From Chloracidobacterium validum (GTDB lineage: Bacteria > Acidobacteriota > Blastocatellia > Chloracidobacteriales > Chloracidobacteriaceae), in the NCBI RefSeq assembly GCF_018304825.1, contig NZ_CP072648.1, positions 1,099,501 through 1,163,500 on the forward strand: a stretch of DNA of 64,000 bases, read 5' to 3'. This document shows, piece by piece, positions 26,230-35,803 of the stretch (positions are counted from its first letter, which is position 1; every line of letters starts with the position of its first letter). The position numbers and the translations under genes are program-made. The notes under the pieces are model-generated. The model saw only the letters and a list, made by a program, of their open reading frames with translations, made no database searches and was not told where the DNA came from.

Positions 26230-27940
26230 TCGCCGTAAGTGACGTGCCGAGCGTACGTTGAAGCTGGGCGACGGCCTTGTTGTAATCCGTCAGGGCTTGA
26301 ATCTCATTCCCACGCGCAATCGAGAGCCGGTTTTGGCGATCAAGGATCAAGAACGTGGTGGATAGCCCAGCCGCATAGCGCTGTTGCTCGCCACGTAACT
26401 GAGTTTCAGCCGCAATCCGGGCGGCCCGCGTCGCTTCAACCCGCTGCCGGGCTGACGCCACCGCTTGCAGACCATTGCGAACTTCAACCTGAATACCTTG
26501 TTGGAGGTTACGCTCCTGCGCCTTGAGTTGCCGTCCGGTAGCCAACGCGCGTCCAACGGCAGCGTTGGCGGTGCGGTTGCGGAAGGTGAAGGAAATGTTG
26601 GCGCCGATAGTGTAGGTTGGGAAATCCAGCGAAAAGAGGTTGTTGAGCGCTGTTCCGTAGCCGCCAAGGAAGCGCTCGTTGATCAGGACTGGGCTGCCTG
26701 GCGGTAGTTGAATCCGAGACGTGCCGCTCAGACCAGCAAACGTCAGGGCCGCGAAGGCATCCACTTGGGGCTTGCGCTGATTTTCAGCAAAGCCCCGCTC
26801 GATGTCGTTGAGTTCTTGCTGTAAATGAATTTGTTCGAGTTCCGGGCGATTGCGGAGTGCGCTGGCGAGAGCTTGTTCGACATCCAGCTCGACAGGCGTG
26901 AAGTCCACATCGTCGGCTGGCTCGATGGCGGCTTGCCATTCGCTGGCTTGGGGGTCGCCCAAGATAAGCTGCTTGAGCTGATTTTCAGCAGTCGTAATTT
27001 GCTGGAGCGCCGTAATGGCTGCATTCTTGCGATTTTCGAGTTCTGACTCATTCTCGACGACATTGATCGGAGCGCTTGTGCCGACCTCAACTTGGCGGCG
27101 CGTAACCGCCATGGAGATGTCCGCCAGCTCGACGGCATCGCGTTGAATCTGGAGGTTGCGGATGGCAAAGACCAAGTCCCAGTAGGCGGATTGCACGGAA
27201 GCAATCGTCGTCAACACGCGCTGCCGAAACTGGGCGTCGCTGAGGGTCAACTGCTTGCGGCTGATCTTGACCGACCGCTCATTTGCGCTCGACCGAAAGT
27301 TCCGAAACAGGGGCTGCGTGAAGCGAAAATCGAGTGTCGTAAAGTACTGCGGACTCAACCCGGCCGAACCGGCGTTGTTCGTCTCCCGGCTGTTTGAGAA
27401 GGTGATCGCGTAGTTCCCACCGGTGGGCAAATTCTGAACGAGTGTTGGCGTAAACTGGAGCTGCTTCCGTTTGAAAGCCCCGCCTTCCGCCCCGATGAAG
27501 GTCTGGGCCGTCGGTGAGGTGGACGACTGGAACTGCACCGTCGCCTGGAGGATGGGGTCATAACTACCCAGTGAGCCGCGCTCGTTGTACTGGGCAATCT
27601 GGACATTAGCCCGCTCGACTTCGATATCTTGGTTATTGCGCAGCGCCATGAGGATCGCTTCCCGGAGGGTGAGACGCAGGAAGCGGCCGGGCGTAACCCC
27701 AATCCGGGTGGTCGGAAGCTCATCCAGGGCGCGCTTCACGCGCTGGTCGGCAACGGGAAGCGAAGGTGTTTGTCCGCTTCCACCTTGTCCGTGACCGGGT
27801 AGCGGAGCCGGGTTTTGAGCAACCACGCCGTCAGGCCGCATATCAGGCGCACCGCTTTGCGCCAGGGCCGAGGCCGAGACCAGCCCCAAGAGTGTCATCA
27901 ACCCAAGGCTGAGATGAAAGAGCCGATAATACGACGACAT
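26192..27940 (-). CDS. TolC-family outer membrane protein
   Basis: A 582-residue outer membrane efflux protein. A signal peptide ends near ASALAQS (about residue 28). Two OEP repeats follow: the first with LTLREAILMALRNNQDIEVERANVQIAQ and YDPILQATVQF, the second with VEQALASALRNRPELEQIHLQ and NISFTFRNRTANAAVGRA. Each provides paired strands and long coiled-coil helices of the trimeric TolC tunnel. It ends in ALTDYNKAVAQLQRTLGTSL, the conserved final helix. No fusion protein or pump is adjacent; the nearest RND system starts at 31039 and has no TolC gene of its own, so partnership is possible but unproven. ATG at 27940 gives the best signal peptide. Confidence 0.92.
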   Translation of the reverse strand: MSSYYRLFHLSLGLMTLLGLVSASALAQSGAPDMRPDGVVAQNPAPLPGHGQGGSGQTPSLPVADQRVKRALDELPTTRIGVTPGRFLRLTLREAILMALRNNQDIEVERANVQIAQYNERGSLGSYDPILQATVQFQSSTSPTAQTFIGAEGGAFKRKQLQFTPTLVQNLPTGGNYAITFSNSRETNNAGSAGLSPQYFTTLDFRFTQPLFRNFRSSANERSVKISRKQLTLSDAQFRQRVLTTIASVQSAYWDLVFAIRNLQIQRDAVELADISMAVTRRQVEVGTSAPINVVENESELENRKNAAITALQQITTAENQLKQLILGDPQASEWQAAIEPADDVDFTPVELDVEQALASALRNRPELEQIHLQQELNDIERGFAENQRKPQVDAFAALTFAGLSGTSRIQLPPGSPVLINERFLGGYGTALNNLFSLDFPTYTIGANISFTFRNRTANAAVGRALATGRQLKAQERNLQQGIQVEVRNGLQAVASARQRVEATRAARIAAETQLRGEQQRYAAGLSTTFLILDRQNRLSIARGNEIQALTDYNKAVAQLQRTLGTSLTANGIEVKQSDPTP

Positions 27941-28198
27941 AGCGATTCGTAGTGTCCCGTGGGCGACAAGAAGTGAAAACCGTGGCGGCAATCGTGGCGC
28001 TTTACGAAAGCGACGCTAGACAAGTTCCAAGAGTTTAACGCCAGACTTCTACCCCCCACGACGGTGCTTTTCCGCACGGAAAGCCACACAAAGAGGCACC
28101 CGCAAGGTTTGACCCAGGCGCGCCACACAGTCAGCCGTGAACATCAGCGGAGAACTGAAGACCGACCCAGCTCGGTCAGTCTCTGAGCTTGTGGAACT
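27941..28198. other. Intergenic region between tolC and the tRNA-Ala gene
   Basis: These 258 bases contain no convincing open frame. They should hold the tolC promoter on the minus strand and the 3' flank of the tRNA. I found no clear intrinsic terminator for the tRNA. Confidence 0.3.
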
Positions 28199-28274
28199 TG
28201 GTGGAGATGAGGGGGGTCGAACCCCTGGCCTCTGCATTGCGAACGCAGCGCTCTACCAACTGAGCTACATCCCC
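28199..28274 (-). tRNA. tRNA-Ala (anticodon CGC)
   Basis: Read on the minus strand, the gene folds as a full cloverleaf of 76 bases with an encoded 3' CCA. The acceptor stem GGGGATG pairs with CATCTCC and includes the G3:U70 wobble that marks alanine tRNAs. The D arm is GCTC-AGTTGGTA-GAGC, the anticodon arm CTGCG-TTCGCAA-TGCAG with anticodon CGC at 34-36, and the T arm AGGGG-TTCGACC-CCCCT. The discriminator base is A. The anticodon reads GCG codons, which suits this GC-rich genome. Confidence 0.97.
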
Positions 28275-28576
28275 ACAGCATTGACGAACCGGCAAGATAG
28301 AGCTGCCAAAGAGAAGCTGTCAAGCCGCATCTTCAGGCTCAACGCCAACGTCACTGAATCTGCCTCGCAAACTGAAGTGTGGCCGGCCAAGGCGGCGGGA
28401 TAGAAACCACTGATTGAGAATCCCCGCTGCTCATTGCCTTTGTTTCGTGGTAGGTGCTCGTTATCGCACCCGGCGTGGGGCTTGGCGTGGTTTCGGCAGG
28501 CGAGACCGTTCGATGTGTTCCCCTTCGACAAAGGCGCAAGCCACCCTCGCTTGCGCCTTTCCAGACGGCCTGTCGC
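28275..28576. other. Intergenic region between tRNA-Ala and the TonB receptor gene
   Basis: A 302-base stretch with no supported gene; short open frames here lack homology-like features. It holds the tRNA promoter region (minus strand) and, at 28530-28560, a perfect 12-bp hairpin that probably ends transcription of the TonB receptor gene. Confidence 0.45.
28530..28560 (-). terminator. Terminator-like hairpin after the TonB receptor gene
   Basis: A perfect 12-bp inverted repeat (aaaggcgcaagc at 28530-28541 and gcttgcgccttt at 28549-28560) with a 7-base loop lies 17 bases beyond the stop of the minus-strand TonB receptor gene. The stem ends in three T on the transcript, but no longer T run follows, so efficiency is uncertain. 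Confidence 0.65.
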
Positions 28577-30853
28577 CTAGAAGAACCGCATCGTGTAGGC
28601 AAACCGCACCCCACGTCCGATTTCGGGCGCAAAGGCCTTGATGAATGACAAATGGTTGCGGTAGAGCCGGTCGCCTAAATTGAAGCCCGTTACGGAGAAC
28701 ACATGCGCCGTATGGGATGTCGTCACCGTGTAAGACCCCACCAGATTGACCACCGTGTAGCCGGCCGTGGGTTCTTCAAGGGTAAAGACCCGCTCCTGCC
28801 GATTGGCCATCAACAGCTCTGGCATCAGCCGTAAGCCTTTGAACGTGCCTTCCACGGCGACGCGCGCCCGCAAAGGTGGAATGCGGGGCAGGGGAAGACC
28901 GGTTTTCAGTTCGGCATTGGTGTAATCGAGTTGGCTGTAAAACCACACGTTCGGATGCAGGTTGATGTCGAGTTGGGCTTCCGTGCCGACAAAGCGAGCG
29001 TTCCCCTGGGTGAAGACCCCAACCGGTAACCCATCATCAAACTCGCCCGTCAGCGCCGGAAAGACGAAGTTTCGGATGTCGTAGTAGTAAAAACCGGCGC
29101 TCGCGCGAAGCCGCCGCGCTTGGTGACGGACATTGACTTCAATGCCGTTGGTCAGCTCACGGGACAGGTCTGGGTCGCCGATTTCAAACAGAAACGTGCC
29201 AGGGTGCGGCCCGAAGTTGTATAGCTCTTCGAGCGCCGGGGCGCGGTAGGCATGGCTGTAATTGGCCGTCAAGGCGGCGTTTTCCCAGAGTCCGACGCGC
29301 AGCCCGACGCCACCTGAAAATCCCGTGAAACTGCGCGACCGGGCATTGGTTGGGGCATAGGCGTTGCGCTCCACCCGTCCGCCAAACTGAAGCGTCGCCC
29401 GCTCAAAGGTCAACTTTTCAAGCCCAAAAAAGGCAACGTTCGTGTGCGTCGTGGCCGGCGTCAGTTGTTCTTCACCGCGTGTCGAATAGTCCCGATAAAG
29501 GCCTGACAGTCCCCAGGTGCCCTGCAGCCGGCCGATCCGCCGATGGTCGGCCAGAACGCGGTAAGCAAAGGTATCGTTCCGAAATGCCGTTTCGATTTCG
29601 TTTTCCTCGATTTTGATTTCATCGTGCCGGTAGCGATTGTACTGAACCTGGACCTGCGCATCGGTGAAAAACGTATCGAGGTTGCGAACGCCGGTCGTGA
29701 ACCGAAACCCATGGCGACGTGGATTGAGCCGGACCAACTCACCGGGTTCACCGCCTTCAGGACGCAAGTCCGAACGTTTGCGCCGGGTCTGAGAAGCGCG
29801 CTCGTCCTCGTCATCATCGTCAGGAAGTGGCGGCACACCGTAATTTTGACTGTTGTAGGTGTATGTGAAATTGAAAAAGCCACGCGCGCCATAGTATCCC
29901 AGCCCCCCGGAGGCGTTGCCGCTCCGCGCAAATGAATTCTCTATGACGCCCACGGGCGTCCGATAATCGCCGGCGCGTTGGCCGCCACCGTTTCCAAACA
30001 ACATCCAGGCGCCGCGCCCGTACTTGATACCGCCACTGCCACCGCCAAGCGCGTTGCCCGTGCCACCAAAGGCCGTGGCATAGCCCTGTAGCCCAGGATG
30101 GGATTCTTCAGTCCCGGTTACGGCGTTGACGACGCCACCTACCGCCGTGCTGCCATAGAGCAGGGTAGCCGGCCCCTTGACGACCTCGATGCGTTCAACG
30201 CCCTGGAGGTCCACAATTTCGGCATGGTCGCCGGATTGAAAGCCAATCGAGCCAGTGGTCAGTCCGTCCTGCGTGACCAAAACCCGGTCGCCATCAAAGC
30301 CGCGGATGACCGGGCGACCGGTGCCCGGCCCGAATGAGCGTTTAGCCACCCCGACTTCGCGTTCAAGCGCGTCGCCCAGTGATACCGGCGCGCGCTCGGC
30401 CAGGTCAAAGCTGTTGACTGTTGTGACCGATTGAATGGCATCACGGGTCGTTTCTTCCCGAAGCGTTGCCGTGACGTTGACTTGCTCGGTTTCGGCACGA
30501 AGTTTGAGGACGAAGTCCAGGGTGGTTGGTCCCGCGACGGTGACACGCTGGACAGTGTCCGGGATGCGGTCGAGGTGGGCAAAGACTTGGTAACTCCCTG
30601 GCGGCACATTCTCGAAACGGTAGCGACCTTGGTTGTCTGTGACCGTGGAGCGCCGCAGCTCCAAGATGGTCACGATGGCTTCGGAAACCGGGTTGCGTTC
30701 CTGTTCAAGGCTGACACGTCCTTCGAGGGTGGCGCCGGATTGCGCGAACACGCCGGCCGACCAGAGCCAAAAGCAACCGCCGAGCCAGAGAATCTGCCAC
30801 CAGCTCGGCATCCGCCACCAACTTGGGCGGCTGGCCGTTGTGTAAGTCTGCAT
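28577..30853 (-). CDS. TonB-dependent outer membrane receptor (ZnuD-like)
   Basis: A 758-residue TonB-dependent receptor. Signal peptide to about residue 37 (GVFAQSGA), then a carboxypeptidase-like regulatory domain (about 40-125: LEGRVS, VSEAIVTI, DNQGRYRFENVPPGSY). The plug domain (about 135-255) has RPVIRGFDGDRVLV, GDHAEIVDLQGVERIEVVKGPATLLYGS and GGVVNAVTG. A 22-strand barrel follows, ending in an aromatic F-F. The sequence looks most like the ZnuD subgroup of metal receptors, in which a loop after YGVP is His-rich; here that loop is a run of Asp and Glu (PDDDDEDE). A metal substrate is inferred, not shown. It is divergent from a fusion protein/RND operon. Confidence 0.87.
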   Translation of the reverse strand: MQTYTTASRPSWWRMPSWWQILWLGGCFWLWSAGVFAQSGATLEGRVSLEQERNPVSEAIVTILELRRSTVTDNQGRYRFENVPPGSYQVFAHLDRIPDTVQRVTVAGPTTLDFVLKLRAETEQVNVTATLREETTRDAIQSVTTVNSFDLAERAPVSLGDALEREVGVAKRSFGPGTGRPVIRGFDGDRVLVTQDGLTTGSIGFQSGDHAEIVDLQGVERIEVVKGPATLLYGSTAVGGVVNAVTGTEESHPGLQGYATAFGGTGNALGGGSGGIKYGRGAWMLFGNGGGQRAGDYRTPVGVIENSFARSGNASGGLGYYGARGFFNFTYTYNSQNYGVPPLPDDDDEDERASQTRRKRSDLRPEGGEPGELVRLNPRRHGFRFTTGVRNLDTFFTDAQVQVQYNRYRHDEIKIEENEIETAFRNDTFAYRVLADHRRIGRLQGTWGLSGLYRDYSTRGEEQLTPATTHTNVAFFGLEKLTFERATLQFGGRVERNAYAPTNARSRSFTGFSGGVGLRVGLWENAALTANYSHAYRAPALEELYNFGPHPGTFLFEIGDPDLSRELTNGIEVNVRHQARRLRASAGFYYYDIRNFVFPALTGEFDDGLPVGVFTQGNARFVGTEAQLDINLHPNVWFYSQLDYTNAELKTGLPLPRIPPLRARVAVEGTFKGLRLMPELLMANRQERVFTLEEPTAGYTVVNLVGSYTVTTSHTAHVFSVTGFNLGDRLYRNHLSFIKAFAPEIGRGVRFAYTMRFF

Positions 30854-30974
30854 AAAAGTTCCTCTCCCCAAATGTCTGTGTTTCTGGGTTTATCACTTAA
30901 GGAATTTTCCTAACTACTGACTTTGGCGATGAAATGCAACCCCTGCTTGCTGGCGTGGCGGTGGGAGATAATGC

Positions 30975-31004
30975 TTGACTTTATTACTTTATAGTTATAA
31001 AAGT
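30975..31004 (+). promoter_or_regulatory. Probable promoter and operator of the fusion protein/RND/ArsR operon
   Basis: TTGACT (30975-30980) is followed after 15 bases by TATAAA (30996-31001), a reasonable -35/-10 pair with a short spacer. Overlapping the -10 is an AT-rich imperfect palindrome: actttata (30986-30993), gt, tataaaagt (30996-31004). ArsR-family repressors bind AT-rich palindromes that overlap promoters, and this operon ends with an arsR-type gene. Autoregulation through this site is therefore my inference. The transcript would start shortly before the ATG at 31039. Confidence 0.55.
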
Positions 31005-31038
31005 TGGATTAGCTTGCAAAGCGAGGTACGTCAACGCG

Positions 31039-32256
31039 ATGTCCGTATGGGTAAAACGAATGGCAATTGTCGGCAGCCTGGCCCTGGGGCTGGTTGGGCT
31101 GTTTTGGCTCGTCGGGCAGTGGCGCTCCCATCCAACACCGGCCAAGGCTGAAACGGTTCCAACCGTGACCGGGGCCGTTGACCGGGAAACGGTGAAGCGG
31201 CACCCGCTGCCGCGTGTCTGGCGCGTGGCCGGCACCCTCCGCGCGCGTGAAACGGCCACCTTGACGGCCGAAGTGACCGCGCGGGTGGCATCGGTTCTCG
31301 TCAAGTTGGGTGATGAGGTTCGAGCTGGCCAACCGCTGGTCATCCTTGACGCCGACGTGCCGACGGCGGCACTGGCAACGAGCCAAGCTGAAGTCGAAGC
31401 CCTGAAGCGCGCTACGGAGGCCATTCGCCGCCGGATTGAAGCTGCCGAAGCCGGCGTACGTGGGGCGCGTGCCGAGCGCGATCTGGCGCGAACGCTTTAT
31501 GAGCGGCAGGAAAAGCTCTTTGCGACCGGTGACGTGCCGCGTCAGAACCGCGATCTCGCCGAAGGACGGCTCGCCGCGGCCGAAGCCGCCCTCGAAGCTG
31601 CTGAACGGCGACTGGAAGCTGAACGGGCAGAGCTTGACCGCGCCCAATCCCAGGTTGCCGTCGGACAGCAAGCGCGGCGCGAAGCCGAAACGCGCGTGGC
31701 GCAAACCCGGATTGTCGCGCCGTTTGCCGGACGGGTTGCCGCCCGATTGGCTGACCCCGGCTCACTGGCCGCGCCTGGCATCCCGCTGCTGGTGATTGAG
31801 GCGGCCGGGCCACTGCGGGCCACGGCTGAAGTTGAAAGTGACTTGGCTGCGACGTTGCGTCTGGGGCAATCCCTCCGGGTTGTGCTTCCTGATGGGACGG
31901 CTGTCGAAGGCACCCTGGTTGAGCGTAGCCCCGCGGCTGACCCAGCCACACGCACAGTCACCATCAAAGCCGAAATTCCAACGACCGCCGGCATCCAGAG
32001 CGGCACGTTTGTTCAAGTACTCATTCCTCGGGATGTCGTGGAGGTATTGACCGTCCCAATGGCTGCCGTGACCGAACAAGGTGGCTTGCAGAGTGTATTG
32101 GTCGTGGACACCGCCGGCGTCGTCCGCCGCCGAATCATCACCTTGGGCGAACGCTTTGACAACCAAGTAGAGGTTCTGACTGGACTGCGCGATGGCGAAA
32201 CAGTTGTGTTTGGTCATCCCGAGCTACGGGATGGCGTCGTCCTGACTACCAAGTAA
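31039..32256 (+). CDS. RND efflux membrane fusion protein (HlyD/AcrA family)
   Basis: A 405-residue periplasmic adaptor. One N-terminal membrane anchor (about 8-28). The lipoyl half-motifs lie at WRVAGTLRARETATLTAEVTARVASVLVKLGDEVRAGQPL (first half) and at QTRIVAPFAGRVAARLADPGSLAAPG (second half). Between them, residues about 115-215 form a long Ala/Glu/Arg-rich coiled-coil hairpin. A beta-barrel and membrane-proximal domain follow (VVLPDGTAVEGTLVERSP, VPMAAVTEQGG). It heads an operon: 16 bases separate it from the DUF2892 gene, and the RND pump and ArsR regulator follow. It would link the pump to an outer membrane channel, for which no gene is present in the operon. Confidence 0.92.
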   Translation: MSVWVKRMAIVGSLALGLVGLFWLVGQWRSHPTPAKAETVPTVTGAVDRETVKRHPLPRVWRVAGTLRARETATLTAEVTARVASVLVKLGDEVRAGQPLVILDADVPTAALATSQAEVEALKRATEAIRRRIEAAEAGVRGARAERDLARTLYERQEKLFATGDVPRQNRDLAEGRLAAAEAALEAAERRLEAERAELDRAQSQVAVGQQARREAETRVAQTRIVAPFAGRVAARLADPGSLAAPGIPLLVIEAAGPLRATAEVESDLAATLRLGQSLRVVLPDGTAVEGTLVERSPAADPATRTVTIKAEIPTTAGIQSGTFVQVLIPRDVVEVLTVPMAAVTEQGGLQSVLVVDTAGVVRRRIITLGERFDNQVEVLTGLRDGETVVFGHPELRDGVVLTTK

Positions 32257-32272
32257 ACGGAGGGAAAACCCG

Positions 32273-32485
32273 ATGCCGATGGAGCGTGTGTTGTTTGTGA
32301 TTGCGGGCGTTGTCGTCCTGGCCAGCCTGGCCGCCAGTGTGTGGTGGACACCCCATGCCCTATGGCTGACCGCCTTTGTTGGACTCAACCTGATTCTGGG
32401 CGGCGTCGCCGACTGGTGTCCGATGATGGCGATCTTGCGTCGGTTGGGCGTCAAACGCGCTGCCGAACTGGCCGCCGAACGCTAG
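32273..32485 (+). CDS. Small DUF2892-type (YgaP-like) membrane protein
   Basis: A 70-residue protein with two hydrophobic helices (about 5-22 and 28-45) joined by a WTPHALWL turn and followed by GGVADWCPMMAILRRLGV. This pattern, a two-helix hairpin ending in a CPM motif, matches the DUF2892 family, which also forms the membrane part of the rhodanese YgaP. Its role is unknown. DUF2892 genes occur beside sulfur-related and efflux genes, which may hint at a thiol or sulfur link for this pump. It lies between the fusion protein and pump genes in the same operon. Confidence 0.82.
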   Translation: MPMERVLFVIAGVVVLASLAASVWWTPHALWLTAFVGLNLILGGVADWCPMMAILRRLGVKRAAELAAER

Positions 32486-32509
32486 TGTCAGCCCTTGGGT
32501 GAGGTGGTT

Positions 32510-35500
32510 ATGTCAGCCGAAACAGACAATCTCATGGCGCGCCTCGTGCGCTTTTTCATTCAATCGAAGCTGACGCCGCTGGTGATTCTGGTTGCCGTCC
32601 TGGTCGGACTCGGTGCCGTGGTGGCTTTGCCCCGCGAGGAAGAGCCACAGATCAGCGTCCCGATGATTGATGTGATGAGCCGTCTGCCGGGGGCATCGGC
32701 CAAGGAAACCGAGCAGCGGCTGACAACGCCACTGGAGCGTTTGGCCTGGGCAATTCCGGGCGTTGAATACGTGTATTCCACGACAACGCCGGGCGAAACG
32801 CTGGTGGTGGTCCGGTTTTTGGTTGGCGTGCAGGAGGAAGAGGCTCTGGTTCGGCTACGTCGCCAGCTCGATGCCCATGCTGCTGAACTACCGCCAGGCG
32901 CCACGCCACCCCAGGTCGTGCTGCGCTCGATTGACGATGTTCCGATCCTATCCCTCACCTTTTGGAGCGCCACCCAGGATGATCTGGCGCTGCGCCGAAT
33001 TGCAGCCGAGGTCGAAACCATCGTCAAACAAACCCCAGATGTTTCTGAAACCCAGATCATCGGCGGGGCGCGGCGGCAGTTTCGGGTCATCCTCGATCCG
33101 GCTCGGATGGAAGCCTATGGATTGACCGCCGACACCTTGGCGGCGCGCCTGACGGCGGCAAACCAAGCGCTTCCGCCGGCCGAAGCGGCACGGCATGACG
33201 CAGCCCATGTCATTGTGGCAACCGCTGCCGTCGAAAGCGTCAACGACCTGGGAACCATCGTTGTCGGGGGCACGCCGGAGCGGCCGGTTCGCCTGCGGGA
33301 TGTTGCCGAGATACGCGACGGACACGAAGAAGTAACGCAGTTGGTCCGCCATGCGACGCGGAGCGCGGCCGACAAGCTGCCCAGTGCCGAATATCCAGCC
33401 GTGACGCTCAGCATTTCCAAGCGCCGGGGCGTCAATGCTACCCGGTTGGCAGATGAGATTCTTGACCGAGTTTCGGCCCGTGTGGGTGATGTCATTCCGT
33501 CTGACGTGCAGATGACGGTAACGCGCAACTACGGGGTGACGGCGGCCGAAAAATCCAACGAGCTGCTCTTTCACATGCTCATTGCCGTCGTCTCGGTGAT
33601 GGCCTTGATTGGCTTGATGCTCGGTTGGCGTGAGTCGCTGATTGTGGGGGTTGCCATTCCGGTGACGCTGGCGCTGACGCTGGCAACATTTTACTGGCTT
33701 GGCTTTACGCTCAACCGCATCACGCTCTTTGCCCTGATTTTCTCAATCGGCATCTTGGTGGATGACCCGATTGTGGATGTCGAAAACATCGTGCGTCATG
33801 CACGCATGGCCAAGAATCGCCTCCGTTCGGCGCTCGATGTCACCGTCGAAGCAGTCAACGAAGTCCGGTCGCCGTTGATTCTGGCCACGTTGGCCGTCAT
33901 GGCCGCCATCTTGCCCATGGCCTTTGTTGGTGGTCTGATGGGTCCCTACATGCGTCCGATTCCGATTGGCGCGTCGGCAGCCATGGCTTTTTCCATGTTA
34001 GTGGCTTTTGTGGTGACGCCCTGGGCGGCCTACCGCATTCTTTCGCGCCAACCAAGCCACGCCTCTGGTCATGGGGAAGGGGAGCCGGAAGGGCTGTTGA
34101 CACGACTCTACCGGCGCGTCATGAACCGCATCATCCGCGAAGTGACTTGGCGGCGGTGGTTTCTGATCGGAATCATCGGACTCTTGCTGGCGGCTTTTTC
34201 GCTCGTTCCCCTCAAGGCAGTCATCGTCAAGATGCTCCCCTTTGATGACAAGTCAGAATTCCAAGTCATCGTGGACATGCCCGAAGGGACGCCCCTGGAA
34301 CGCACCGGCGCGCTGGCGCGCGAGTTGGCTGATTACTTGCTGACGCAGCCGGATGTGCGTGATGTCCAGTCATATGTTGGGACGGCCGCGCCCTACAACT
34401 TCAACGGTTTGGTTCGACACTACTTCCTGCGGCGAGGCCCGCTGGTCGCCGATTTGCAGGTGAACCTGACCGACCGGCATGACCGTCGCACAAAGTCACA
34501 CGATATTGCCAAGCGGGTACGGCCTGAGCTGACGGCAATTGCTGAGCGGTATGGTGCGCGGCTCAAGGTGGCCGAAGTGCCACCCGGCCCGCCGGTGCTT
34601 TCAACGCTCGTTGCCGAGATCTATGGACCCGACGACGCCGAACGCGAGCGGGTTGCGCGTGAGGTGCGAACCATCTTTGAGCAGACCGAGGGAGTCGTGG
34701 ATGTGGATTGGTATGGTGTCGAGCCACAGCCACAGACAACCTTCCGCCTGGACCGCGAGCGCCTGGCCTGGCACGGCCTGGCAGAGACGTCCGTTTTGGA
34801 TACGCTGGACTGGGCGCTCAACAAGCGTGTCGTCGGACTGGCCCATCTACCCACCGAGCGCGAGCCGACCCCGATTGTCCTCGAGACCCCGCGGGCGTTC
34901 CGGTCGGATGCCAGCGCGCTTGGACGGTTGCGGCTTGCGAATCGTCAGGGAAGCGCCGTGGCAATTGACGAAGTGGCGCGGCTGGAAGCCGGGACGGCTG
35001 AACGTCCGCTCTATCACAAGAACCTGATGCCGGTGGTCTATGTCACGGGCGACACTGGCGGTCGGACGGAAAGCCCAGTCTATGCCATCTTGAAGCTCAA
35101 TGCGGCGCTGGATCAGCTCAAGCTCCCGGATGGCACGACGATGGCCCGCTACGTTGCCCAGCAACCGGAAAGCGACGCCCGCTATGCCATGAAGTGGGAT
35201 GGCGAATGGCACATTACCTATGAGGTCTTTCGTGACTTAGGCTTGGCGTTTGTGGTGGTGCTGGCGCTGATTTACGTCCTCACCGTCGGCTGGTTCGAGT
35301 CATTCACGACGCCGTTGATCATCATGGCTGCCATTCCGTTTTCACTGGTCGGTATTTTGCCCGCCCATGCGGCATTTGGCGTCTTTTTCACGGCAACCTC
35401 GATGATCGGCTTCATTGCCGGGGCCGGGATTGTGGTGCGCAACTCGATTATCCTGGTGGATTTTATCGAGCTACGGCTGGCCGAAGGCATGCCGCTCGAA

Positions 35501-35788
35501 GAGGCCGTCGTGGATGCCGGCGCGGTGCGCTTTCGTCCAATGGTGTTGACGGCTGCGGCCGTGATCGTTGGGGCCGGTATCATTTTGCTGGACCCAATTT
35601 TTCAAGGCCTGGCACTGGCGTTGATTTCGGGCGAAGTCGCCAGTCTATTCCTCTCGCGTCTGGCTGTTCCGACGTTGTATTACATTGTGCACCGTCCACG
35701 GGTGGAAACAGAACCCCCACCCGCTAGTCCGGTTGAGGAATCATCTGCGTCTGAGGTGATAGATACTGAACCAGCTTTGAAATCCTAG
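32510..35788 (+). CDS. RND efflux pump permease (AcrB/HAE-like)
   Basis: A 1092-residue inner membrane pump. The first helix (about 20-40) ends in VALPREEEPQI, and twelve helices occur in two groups (about 350-530 and 880-1050) with two large periplasmic porter/docking regions. Helix 4 carries the acidic proton-relay pair at D418-D419 in GILVDDPIVDVEN, as in HAE-type drug/lipid pumps; heavy-metal HME pumps have a different pattern. A second-half GIVVRNSIILVDF is also typical. The ATG at 32510 with gaggtgg upstream is preferred over a TTG at 32495. Driven by the proton gradient, it would work with the preceding adaptor. Substrate is unknown. Confidence 0.93.
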   Translation: MSAETDNLMARLVRFFIQSKLTPLVILVAVLVGLGAVVALPREEEPQISVPMIDVMSRLPGASAKETEQRLTTPLERLAWAIPGVEYVYSTTTPGETLVVVRFLVGVQEEEALVRLRRQLDAHAAELPPGATPPQVVLRSIDDVPILSLTFWSATQDDLALRRIAAEVETIVKQTPDVSETQIIGGARRQFRVILDPARMEAYGLTADTLAARLTAANQALPPAEAARHDAAHVIVATAAVESVNDLGTIVVGGTPERPVRLRDVAEIRDGHEEVTQLVRHATRSAADKLPSAEYPAVTLSISKRRGVNATRLADEILDRVSARVGDVIPSDVQMTVTRNYGVTAAEKSNELLFHMLIAVVSVMALIGLMLGWRESLIVGVAIPVTLALTLATFYWLGFTLNRITLFALIFSIGILVDDPIVDVENIVRHARMAKNRLRSALDVTVEAVNEVRSPLILATLAVMAAILPMAFVGGLMGPYMRPIPIGASAAMAFSMLVAFVVTPWAAYRILSRQPSHASGHGEGEPEGLLTRLYRRVMNRIIREVTWRRWFLIGIIGLLLAAFSLVPLKAVIVKMLPFDDKSEFQVIVDMPEGTPLERTGALARELADYLLTQPDVRDVQSYVGTAAPYNFNGLVRHYFLRRGPLVADLQVNLTDRHDRRTKSHDIAKRVRPELTAIAERYGARLKVAEVPPGPPVLSTLVAEIYGPDDAERERVAREVRTIFEQTEGVVDVDWYGVEPQPQTTFRLDRERLAWHGLAETSVLDTLDWALNKRVVGLAHLPTEREPTPIVLETPRAFRSDASALGRLRLANRQGSAVAIDEVARLEAGTAERPLYHKNLMPVVYVTGDTGGRTESPVYAILKLNAALDQLKLPDGTTMARYVAQQPESDARYAMKWDGEWHITYEVFRDLGLAFVVVLALIYVLTVGWFESFTTPLIIMAAIPFSLVGILPAHAAFGVFFTATSMIGFIAGAGIVVRNSIILVDFIELRLAEGMPLEEAVVDAGAVRFRPMVLTAAAVIVGAGIILLDPIFQGLALALISGEVASLFLSRLAVPTLYYIVHRPRVETEPPPASPVEESSASEVIDTEPALKS

Positions 35789-35803
35789 TCAGGTTATCAA
35801 GCC

